The notes under the pieces were generated by a model. That model was not told the origin of the DNA, did no database searches, and saw nothing but the letters and a program-made list of their open reading frames with translations. 52,260 nt of DNA. Source: Bacillota bacterium (lineage in GTDB: Bacteria; Bacillota; Clostridia; Christensenellales; Aristaeellaceae). The stretch is taken from contig JAEYQQ010000136.1 in assembly GCA_023409955.1 (NCBI GenBank), forward strand, positions 1 through 52,260, given 5' to 3'. Shown here in pieces: positions 42,260-48,685 of the stretch (positions are counted from its first letter, which is position 1; each line of letters begins with the position of its first letter). The translations under genes and the position numbers were made by a program.

Positions 42260-42691
42260 TCACTTCAGTTCGAGTTTTTCGGGCTTCTGAGCTTCATGCT
42301 CGTGCTCGGCACCAGCATAAACCCGAAGCTTGGTGACCATCTTGCGGCCCAGGGGACCCTTGGGCAGCATACCAATGATGGCCTTCTTCACCGCGAAGTC
42401 AGACTTTTCAGCCATGAGCTTGCGGTATTTGATTTCTTTCAAGCCGCCCGGATATCCGGTGTGCTTGTAATAGATTTTGTCATCCAGCTTGTGGCCGGTG
42501 AGAATCACTTTATCGGCATTGATGATGATTACATGATCACCCGTATCCACGAAGGGGGTATAGATGGGCTTGTTCTTGCCGCGAAGAATCCCGGCAACCT
42601 GGCTGGCCAGACGGCCTAGAGCCAGCCCGTCAGCATCGACAACATACCATTTCCGCTCAATGGCCTCGGCTTTGGGCATAAAGGTTTTCAA
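42260..42691 (-). CDS. rplM: 50S ribosomal protein L13
   Basis: 143-aa L13, an early 50S assembly protein. Seen: N-terminal KTFMPKAEAIERKWYVVDADG, LGRLASQVAGILRGK, PFVDTGDHVIIINADKVILTGHK, and GMLPKGPLGRKMVTKLRVYAG. The ATG at 42691 has AAGGAGG upstream. It is preceded by a consensus promoter and a leader resembling the known L13 autoregulatory leader. Confidence 0.99.
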   Translation of the reverse strand: MKTFMPKAEAIERKWYVVDADGLALGRLASQVAGILRGKNKPIYTPFVDTGDHVIIINADKVILTGHKLDDKIYYKHTGYPGGLKEIKYRKLMAEKSDFAVKKAIIGMLPKGPLGRKMVTKLRVYAGAEHEHEAQKPEKLELK

Positions 42692-42696
42692 AAGGT

Positions 42697-42800
42697 ATTC
42701 CTCCTTGGATGAATGGTCAAAAAAGTTCGCGGTTTCATGATGGTCGCATGTCCCCGCCGTATGTCAATAGTCCCGGGGCTAGCGGAGTCTATTGATGCCA
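42697..42800 (-). promoter_or_regulatory. L13-leader-like 5' UTR of rplM
   Basis: A roughly 100-nt leader between promoter and rplM start. It contains CTCCGCTAGCCCCGGG, GGCGGGGACATGCGACC and CCGCGAACTTTTTTGACC, with complementary G/C arms, which resemble the L13 leader (autoregulatory ribosomal protein leader of Bacillota). Assigned by recall of the motif, not by a model search. Confidence 0.55.
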
Positions 42801-42806
42801 TTTGCT

Positions 42807-42835
42807 ATCATATAATTTTTCTTATGGCTTGTCAA
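42807..42835 (-). promoter_or_regulatory. Promoter of rplM-rpsI
   Basis: Perfect TTGACA (42830-42835), 17-bp spacer and TATGAT (42807-42812) on the minus strand, as expected for a strong ribosomal protein operon. Confidence 0.85.
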
Positions 42836-42903
42836 GGGAAAAATCCTTTACTTTATTGAGATTTATGCAAAAACTATACATTTGGTCAACCTTGTTCTTA
42901 AGG

Positions 42904-43332
42904 TTAAGCATTGTGCTGGGTTATCCACAGATCAAGGAGCCTTTCCAACTGACTGGCCGTTTTCTCATACAGGCTGTCACTGCCGCCAAATGGATCATTG
43001 ACAGCTTCAGAAAGTGTCATGGCCTTTGCGTGATGGGCAGGAAATCGAAGCCGGAATTCCTGCAAATGTGACGGTGTCATGCACAGAATGATATCAGCCT
43101 TTTGAATTTGCTGTTCCTGTATGCGTTTTGCTCTGTGGCCCTTCAAAGACAGGTTGCGGGTAACCATCGCCTTTTGGGCGCCAGGGGATGCAGGGGAACC
43201 AGAAAGAGCGATGAGGCCGGCACTATCGCAGGTAATGTCTAGATTCTTTCGCCTTGCCAAATCTTCCATTAGGCACTTGGCCATGGGGCTTCGGCAAGTA
43301 TTGCCTGTGCACAAAAACAATATATGGGTCAT
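42904..43332 (-). CDS. ywlE: Low-molecular-weight phosphatase, protein-arginine-phosphatase (YwlE) type
   Basis: 142-aa LMW protein tyrosine phosphatase fold. Seen: P-loop FLCTGNTCRSPMA with nucleophile C8 and a threonine (T12) in the position that distinguishes phosphoarginine-specific YwlE from tyrosine-specific enzymes with I/L there, and the general-acid loop NDPFGGS. YwlE removes phosphate from arginine in proteins marked for ClpCP by McsB. It lies directly downstream of the Sua5/YwlC gene, the same order as ywlC-ywlE in Bacillus subtilis. ATG 43332 follows AAGGAGG closely. Confidence 0.88.
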   Translation of the reverse strand: MTHILFLCTGNTCRSPMAKCLMEDLARRKNLDITCDSAGLIALSGSPASPGAQKAMVTRNLSLKGHRAKRIQEQQIQKADIILCMTPSHLQEFRLRFPAHHAKAMTLSEAVNDPFGGSDSLYEKTASQLERLLDLWITQHNA

Positions 43333-43382
43333 AGGGCCTCCTTGCGTCTGTGTCTTGTCAGTCTTTGCCCTTCTTTCAGGAG

Positions 43383-44426
43383 CTATGCTTCATCAGCTTT
43401 CAAAAAGTTAAAAGATGCAGCACGGCCAAGGCGATTCATGATGGCAAGGCCCAGGCCGCTGGCATCCATCACCTCGCTGAAAATACAGGTGATACCTTCG
43501 CGATCCATACGCCGAAGCACATCAAACAAACGTGATGCCACTTCTTCATGGCGATGAAGACTGCCGATATCTATCACATATCTTGTGCCGTACATCCCAG
43601 CATGCTCTGAAAGAGCAAGGATACAGGCAGTTTGTCCATCATGGATGGCTGTGTCATAAAGCCTCGTGCAGGCTTTGACAACGTTAGTTGCACTTCCAGA
43701 AACAAGTGTTAATGCACCTTGAGGGGCATAGTGCCGATGGCGCATGCCTGGAGAGGGGGCCGCTTCACCTGGAGCAAGAGGCTTTAGTATACTGGCTGCT
43801 GTTTTTACAGATCCGACAACGCTGGCGATCATTTCTGGGGTAACACCGCCTGGCCGCAGAACCAAGGGAATTTCGCTGGTCATGTCCACCACGGTGGATT
43901 CCAGTCCAACACTGCTGGCACCTCCATCGATGATCAAGGGGATACGTCCTGCCATATCCTCCAGTACATGAGCCGCTGTAGTGGGGCTTGGGCGGCCGCT
44001 GCGGTTGGCACTGGGGGCAGCAACGGGGCAGCTGCATGCATCAAGAAGTGCAAGGGCTACAGGGTGGGAAGGCATGCGGACGGCAACTGTATCAAGGCCT
44101 GCCGTTGTAACATCCGGCACAGTACTCTTCTTCTTAAGCAGCAGCGTCAGGGGGCCGGGCCAAAATGCATCCATCAACTGGGCAGCCTTGTCCGTGATAT
44201 GGCATAAGGGCAGCAATGCTTCCCTGTTTGAAACATGAACGATTAGGGGATTGTCAGCCGGGCGGTTTTTCGCTGCAAATATCGACAAAACGGCCTTCTC
44301 ATTCAGCGCATCTGCGCCAAGGCCGTACACCGTTTCAGTGGGGAAAGCGACCAATTCTCCGCGGCTTAGCAGCAGTGCGGCATCTGCAATGGTTTCACAG
44401 GTGGAGGGGAGACAACGGGTTTCCAT
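43383..44426 (-). CDS. ywlC: L-threonylcarbamoyladenylate synthase (Sua5/YwlC)
   Basis: 347-aa enzyme making threonylcarbamoyl-AMP from threonine, bicarbonate and ATP, first step to the t6A37 tRNA base. Seen: YrdC domain (residues about 15-205) with AFPTETVYGLGADA, FAAKNRPADNPLIVHV, SANRSGRPSPTTA, and GLESTVVD; then the C-terminal Sua5 domain ending in AIMNRLGRAA. Full Sua5 length, not the short TsaC form. 27 nt downstream of the ZIP gene stop, 50 nt upstream of ywlE. Confidence 0.95.
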   Translation of the reverse strand: METRCLPSTCETIADAALLLSRGELVAFPTETVYGLGADALNEKAVLSIFAAKNRPADNPLIVHVSNREALLPLCHITDKAAQLMDAFWPGPLTLLLKKKSTVPDVTTAGLDTVAVRMPSHPVALALLDACSCPVAAPSANRSGRPSPTTAAHVLEDMAGRIPLIIDGGASSVGLESTVVDMTSEIPLVLRPGGVTPEMIASVVGSVKTAASILKPLAPGEAAPSPGMRHRHYAPQGALTLVSGSATNVVKACTRLYDTAIHDGQTACILALSEHAGMYGTRYVIDIGSLHRHEEVASRLFDVLRRMDREGITCIFSEVMDASGLGLAIMNRLGRAASFNFLKADEA

Positions 44427-44453
44427 CGATGAAGGCTCCTTTTGTGAAAATAA

Positions 44454-45179
44454 TTATAGCCATAGTGCCATCAGGCAACCGGCTACGATCCCCAAAGATA
44501 AAAGTAGCGTTTCCAGCCGCCCAGTGCTTTTTTTCTGAGCCTCGGGCAAGAGGCTGGCACAGGTGATTTGCAGCATGGCGCCGCCAGCAAGGCCAAGGCA
44601 AGTGGCCAGTGCTTCTTTACCGGCTCCGCCTGCAAATACGCCTATCAATGCACCAAGTACAGTGGGGAAGCCGCTGAATAAGGCAGCAAGCAGCACCCGG
44701 TACAACTTCATACCGCCTTCACGTAGGGGGAGGGCCATAGATAGGCCTTCCGGAACATCGTGCAGTACAATGGCTAAGCATAGGGCAAGACCAAAGACGG
44801 GGGCATCTGCATAACCTGCGCCAACCGCCAGGCCTTCCGGGAAATTGTGCAATGCGATTCCAAATCCTATAAGCATGCCGGAACGCAGAAGGGAGTTGCC
44901 GCCTCTGCGTGTATCATAACGGCTCAAAAGCACATCTGAGAGCAGCATGACGGCAATGCCTATAAGGAGCGAATAGATAGCAACAGCTCGATCCAGTAAG
45001 AGCGCTTCAGGCAGCAGCTCAAAGCATACGATGGAAATCATTAACCCGCCGGTAAAGTGAAGTATCCGACTTATTACCTTGGGTGACATGCGTGGTAGAA
45101 GGATGGCTAGCAGCCCTCCAAGCCCTGTCCCCAGAAAACCGGCGCTGGCGCTGAGAATCAGCATGGCACCATAATCCAT
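44454..45179 (-). CDS. ZIP family divalent metal transporter
   Basis: 241-aa ZupT/ZIP-type transporter for zinc, iron or manganese uptake. Eight hydrophobic helices. Seen: the helix-4 metal motif HNFPEGLAVG and helix-5 HDVPEGLSMALPL, which carry the binuclear metal site, plus LGTGLGGLLAIL near the N-terminus. ATG 45179 has AAGGGGG about 7 nt upstream; an ATG at 45206 lies inside a palindrome and lacks a site. Its ribosome-binding site sits in a stable hairpin (see that entry). Set between prfA and ywlC in the conserved cluster. Confidence 0.93.
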   Translation of the reverse strand: MDYGAMLILSASAGFLGTGLGGLLAILLPRMSPKVISRILHFTGGLMISIVCFELLPEALLLDRAVAIYSLLIGIAVMLLSDVLLSRYDTRRGGNSLLRSGMLIGFGIALHNFPEGLAVGAGYADAPVFGLALCLAIVLHDVPEGLSMALPLREGGMKLYRVLLAALFSGFPTVLGALIGVFAGGAGKEALATCLGLAGGAMLQITCASLLPEAQKKSTGRLETLLLSLGIVAGCLMALWL

Positions 45180-45184
45180 AAACA

Positions 45185-45228
45185 CTTCCCCCTTACATCC
45201 CTGCATGCAGGGTATGCCAGGGGGAAAG
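45185..45228 (-). promoter_or_regulatory. Hairpin sequestering the ZIP gene ribosome-binding site
   Basis: Between prfA and the ZIP gene, CTTTCCCCCT pairs with AGGGGGAAG, the ZIP Shine-Dalgarno region, and an inner perfect 14-bp palindrome CCCTGCATGCAGGG (45199-45212) extends the stem. Folding would hide the ribosome-binding site. prfA ends 5 nt upstream (45233), so translation of prfA could open it. Structure read by eye; no energy calculation. Confidence 0.5.
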
Positions 45229-45232
45229 CAGG

Positions 45233-46300
45233 TTATGCCTCTTGATTTAATTGCTTGAGCAGTTCTGCCTGCTCTTCCACTCGCAGTGCATCGATAATTT
45301 CATCCAAATCGCCGTCCACAATATCATCTATGCGATACAGCGTAAGACCAATGCGGTGGTCTGTAACACGTCCTTGAGGGAAATTGTAGGTGCGTATACG
45401 CTCACTGCGGTCGCCTGTACCGATTTGGCCCCTGCGGTTTTTGGCATACTCCGCATCCTTTTCCGCCTGCATCTGCTGCAAAAGCCTGGACTTTAACACC
45501 TTCATCGCTTTGTCGCGGTTCTTGAGCTGACTTTTCTCATCCTGGCATGTGACCACAAGGCCAGTTGGCAGGTGGGTGATACGAACCGCCGAGTCGGTGG
45601 TGTTTACGCACTGGCCGCCGTGGCCAGTGGAACGGTACACATCGATGCGAAGATCATTGGGACTTATGTTTACCTCCACATCTTCAGCTTCGGGCAGCAC
45701 CGCAACGGTGCAGGTGCTGGTATGGATGCGGCCGGAGGATTCTGTGGCGGGTACCCGCTGCACCCTGTGCACGCCGCTTTCAAACTTCAGTCTACTGAAG
45801 GCCCCGCTGCCATACATGGAGAATACAGCCTCCTTGACACCGCCGAGCTCTGTCATATTCACGCTGACCGGTTCCACTTTCCAATTATGGCGTTCGGCAT
45901 AGCGGGTATACATGCGCATAAGTTCTGCAGCAAAAAGGCTTGCTTCCTCGCCGCCTGCACCGCCCCGGATCTCCATGATGATATTGCGTTGGTCGTTGGG
46001 GTCTTTTGGCAAAAGCAGAAGCTTTAATTCCTGTTCAGATGCTTCTTTGCGGGCTAGCAAACCCTTTAACTCTTCTTGAGCCATATCTGCCAGATCAGGG
46101 TCCTTTAAGAGGGCTTGGGCATCATTTACCTCCGCAAGCAATTGCTGATATGCTTCCCACGTGCGTACGGCAGGCTCCAATTGGGCATGCTCCCGCAATA
46201 GCTTTTGCCACAGCGCCTGATCAGCGATGATATCTGGCTGCGATACGGCGGTGGAAAGCTCTTCGAACCTGTTTTGCATCCATTCAAACTTGTCGAACAT
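45233..46300 (-). CDS. prfA: Peptide chain release factor 1
   Basis: 355-aa RF1, terminates translation at UAA and UAG. Seen: the GGQ peptidyl-hydrolysis motif in TGHGGQCVNTTDSAVR, the codon-recognition region near SSGRIHTSTCTVAV, and the C-terminal RIRTYNFPQGRVTDHRIG. Length typical for RF1. Start ATG 46300 is preferred over the adjacent ATG 46303 for AGGAGG spacing. It overlaps the 3' end of prmC, its own glutamine methyltransferase. Confidence 0.97.
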   Translation of the reverse strand: MFDKFEWMQNRFEELSTAVSQPDIIADQALWQKLLREHAQLEPAVRTWEAYQQLLAEVNDAQALLKDPDLADMAQEELKGLLARKEASEQELKLLLLPKDPNDQRNIIMEIRGGAGGEEASLFAAELMRMYTRYAERHNWKVEPVSVNMTELGGVKEAVFSMYGSGAFSRLKFESGVHRVQRVPATESSGRIHTSTCTVAVLPEAEDVEVNISPNDLRIDVYRSTGHGGQCVNTTDSAVRITHLPTGLVVTCQDEKSQLKNRDKAMKVLKSRLLQQMQAEKDAEYAKNRRGQIGTGDRSERIRTYNFPQGRVTDHRIGLTLYRIDDIVDGDLDEIIDALRVEEQAELLKQLNQEA

Positions 46301-47159
46301 CATTTCCTCCTGGGAGGCGTTTTGAAGATACGGCGGTGACGATCCGTGGTATATGGCATAAGTCGTCGATCACAGTGGTTAGTTCAAATACAGGTGTAAA
46401 AATCTGCTCTACAGTTGCTGCCTGGTCAAACCCCACTTCGCAAAAAAGTGCCCCGCCAGGGGTCAAAAAGGCATGTGACTCCAAGGCCAGCCGTTTGTAA
46501 AAGACCAGCCCGTCATTTCCACCATCCAATGCATTTTCCGGCTCCATCATCACTTCCGGCTGAAGCGTCTTGCATACGCCGGTAGGGATATAGGGTGGAT
46601 TGCAAACAATGCAATCAAATGTGAGGCCCTTCAATGGCTCTAAAAAGTCGCCTTGTGCAAACTTCACAAGAACGTTGTTTGCTTTAGCATTTCTTTGGGC
46701 CATAGCGAGGGCTGATGCGGAGATATCGGTTGCAAATACCTGAGCATCAGGCAAGGCATGTGCAATGGCCACAGCAAGGGCACCACTGCCTGTGCACAGG
46801 TCTAGCACGCGCGGTGCAGAGAGCTTTTTTTGCTGCAGCCAATGAATTGCCTGCTCACACAGTATCTCCGTCTCCGGACGGGGAATAAGCACATGTTTGT
46901 CCACATGAAAACTAAGTCCCATAAATGACTGAAGCCCAATAATGTATTGAAGCGGTTCACGTGCTGTACGCCTTGTGATTAGTGCATCAAATGCCCTTTG
47001 GTGATCGCTGGACAACTCCGTTTGCCCATTAAGGAGCATGGACATCCTTCCAACGCTTAAAACATGGGCAAGAAGGTACTCGGCATCTAACCGGCTGTCA
47101 GGTACAGCCGCCTGTTCAAGGGCGGCTGCCGCCTTTTTGATGGCCTCCAATATGGTCAT
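46284..47159 (-). CDS. prmC: Release factor glutamine methyltransferase PrmC
   Basis: 291-aa SAM-dependent N5-glutamine methyltransferase that modifies the GGQ glutamine of release factors. Seen: N-terminal helical domain (LDAEYLLAHVL), the RTAREPLQYIIG segment, SAM motif VLDLCTGSGALAVAIA (about residues 117-132), and the catalytic NPPY in IVCNPPYIPTG. The ATG overlaps the stop of the DUF1385 gene and its 3' end overlaps prfA, so the three are translationally coupled. Confidence 0.96.
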   Translation of the reverse strand: MTILEAIKKAAAALEQAAVPDSRLDAEYLLAHVLSVGRMSMLLNGQTELSSDHQRAFDALITRRTAREPLQYIIGLQSFMGLSFHVDKHVLIPRPETEILCEQAIHWLQQKKLSAPRVLDLCTGSGALAVAIAHALPDAQVFATDISASALAMAQRNAKANNVLVKFAQGDFLEPLKGLTFDCIVCNPPYIPTGVCKTLQPEVMMEPENALDGGNDGLVFYKRLALESHAFLTPGGALFCEVGFDQAATVEQIFTPVFELTTVIDDLCHIPRIVTAVSSKRLPGGNDVRQV

Positions 47160-48172
47160 GCCTGGGCAGCCTGAACTTCCGGCATAACTTCAGCTTTGGG
47201 GGTGGTATTTACAACGATGTAGCCATCCTTGGTCTTTTCGCCTTCTGGCAAGCCGTACAGGGCAGCATTCATGGCAGCAATAGCTACTTCCAGCATTTTA
47301 TTATCCGGGGTGCGGGTGGTGAGCTTTTGCATCATCAGGCCAGGCCAGCGCAGTGCATTTACCAGCTTGCCATTGGCATGAGCAAGGCCTTTCAATACTT
47401 CATAACTAACGCCTGCAACCACAGGCAAAAGCGCCAGCCGGCTTAACAAACGCAGAATGTAATTGCTGCCGTTATACCCTGCTACGGTGTAAAGCAAAAT
47501 GGCCAGTACGAATACGATGAGCAGGAAAGTGGTTCCGCAGCGGGGGTGCAGTGCAGAAAATTTGCTCGCGTTTTCTGGGGTCAAGGGCAGGTTGTTTTCA
47601 TGGCAGTACACCGTTTTGTGCTCAGCACCGTGATATTGAAAGGTACGGCGCACATCGGGGATGGAGCCGCAGAAAATCATATATCCGATAAGAATCAGGA
47701 TACGAACCAAGCCTTCCAACAGGTTTACGACAACCTTTGATTCAAAATGCTGGCGAATAAAGCTGCCTGCTACAGAGGGGATCACAAAAAACAGGCCCAG
47801 TGCCAGGATGACTGCCAGTACAGCAGCGGTGCCCATAACGATTTTATCAATGCCTTTGCCCAGCTTTTTGGACAGCCATTTTTCAAACTTGGTCGGTTCT
47901 TCATCCATGATCCCTAGCATATTGGTGCTGGTTTGCAGTGTTTTCATACCAAGGGACAGCATGCTGCCCATGCTGATAACGCCACGTATGACAGGATAAC
48001 CCATCCATTTATGCTTTTTGGATAGGGGAACATAGGCGTCACGTTTGACAACAATGCGGCCGTCAGGCCGGCGTACAGCCACGGCGATAGCCTCCGGGCC
48101 TTTCATCATTACGCCTTCCATAACAGCCTGGCCGCCTATATCCACACGCTTTTGAATAGGACAGTTGCTCAT
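47156..48172 (-). CDS. DUF1385 membrane protein (YqhQ-like)
   Basis: 338-aa DUF1385 family protein of unknown reaction. Seen: N-terminal DIGGQAVMEGVMMKGPEAIAVAVRRPDG hallmark, several transmembrane helices (about residues 115-145, 165-185, 220-260), and the conserved YHGAEHKTVYCHE motif followed by HPRCGTTFL, which looks metal-binding. Its place between rpmE and prmC/prfA is conserved in Bacillota. ATG 48172 has GAGG 9 nt upstream; the open frame extends 19 codons earlier. Confidence 0.9.
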   Translation of the reverse strand: MSNCPIQKRVDIGGQAVMEGVMMKGPEAIAVAVRRPDGRIVVKRDAYVPLSKKHKWMGYPVIRGVISMGSMLSLGMKTLQTSTNMLGIMDEEPTKFEKWLSKKLGKGIDKIVMGTAAVLAVILALGLFFVIPSVAGSFIRQHFESKVVVNLLEGLVRILILIGYMIFCGSIPDVRRTFQYHGAEHKTVYCHENNLPLTPENASKFSALHPRCGTTFLLIVFVLAILLYTVAGYNGSNYILRLLSRLALLPVVAGVSYEVLKGLAHANGKLVNALRWPGLMMQKLTTRTPDNKMLEVAIAAMNAALYGLPEGEKTKDGYIVVNTTPKAEVMPEVQAAQA

Positions 48173-48268
48173 ATTATCATTCCTCTTTCCTCCTGGCACA
48201 AGCACAGGCAATATACAATCATTCGACATAACATGGTGCTATCCCTGCCGGTGGTTTCTGGAACGATG

Positions 48269-48306
48269 CAAAAAAAGAAGCAGGGCGGCATGCCGTTCTG
48301 CTTCTT
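48269..48306 (-). terminator. Terminator after rpmE
   Basis: On the minus strand AAGCAG-CGGC pairs with GCCG-CTGCTT (48278-48303) with a small internal bulge, and CTTTTTTTGC follows. Confidence 0.8.
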
Positions 48307-48320
48307 TATTGGACAATGGT

Positions 48321-48518
48321 TTAGATTCCGAAACGCTTCTTGAAGCGGTCCACACGTCCGCCGGCATCTACAAGCTTCTGCTTGCCTGTGTAGAAAGGAT
48401 GGCACTTGGAGCAAATTTCAACCTTCAGTTCTTTTTTGACAGAACCGGTTTCGAACGTCTCACCGCACACGCAGCGAACGGTGGTTGCACCATACTTGGG
48501 GTGGATTTTATCTTTCAT
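48321..48518 (-). CDS. rpmE: 50S ribosomal protein L31 (zinc type)
   Basis: 65-aa L31. Seen: KDKIHPKYG at the start, VRCVCGETFETGSV and VEICSKCHPFYTGKQK carrying four cysteines (CxC and CxxC), so it is the zinc-binding RpmE rather than the cysteine-free RpmE2. Zinc-type L31 acts as a reservoir and is replaced under zinc starvation in Bacillus. ATG 48518 has AGAGGTG 4-5 nt upstream. Own promoter 55-83 nt upstream. Confidence 0.97.
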   Translation of the reverse strand: MKDKIHPKYGATTVRCVCGETFETGSVKKELKVEICSKCHPFYTGKQKLVDAGGRVDRFKKRFGI

Positions 48519-48533
48519 GTTTTCACCTCTTTT

Positions 48534-48543
48534 GCGCATGCGC
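48534..48543 (-). repeat. Palindrome GCGCATGCGC before rpmE
   Basis: A perfect 10-bp palindrome 15 nt upstream of the rpmE start codon, beside its ribosome-binding site. It could fold as a small hairpin or serve as an operator for control by L31 or a metal regulator. Confidence 0.35.
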
Positions 48544-48572
48544 TTCTTGGCCAATTTTCAGCCGCATGAAGT

Positions 48573-48601
48573 ATTTTATCATAGAAAATACACCTTTGCA
48601 A
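48573..48601 (-). promoter_or_regulatory. Promoter of rpmE
   Basis: Minus-strand TTGCAA (48596-48601), 17-bp spacer, TAAAAT (48573-48578). Confidence 0.65.
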
Positions 48602-48611
48602 GCATCCGTTC

Positions 48612-48636
48612 CATAAAAACAGAAGAATTCTCTGTG
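48612..48636 (-). terminator. Terminator after rho
   Basis: ACAGAG pairs with TTCTGT (48619-48635) and TTTTTATGG follows on the minus strand. It lies between the rho stop and the rpmE promoter, so rho and rpmE are at least partly separate transcripts. Confidence 0.65.
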
Positions 48637-48685
48637 AAAATCTTCAAAACATAAAATAGAAAACGAAAAATGATTCAATTATATT

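Noticed and set aside
48612..48636. An EcoRI-type palindrome GAATTC as a possible operator
   Set aside because: It is simply the loop region of the rho terminator hairpin.
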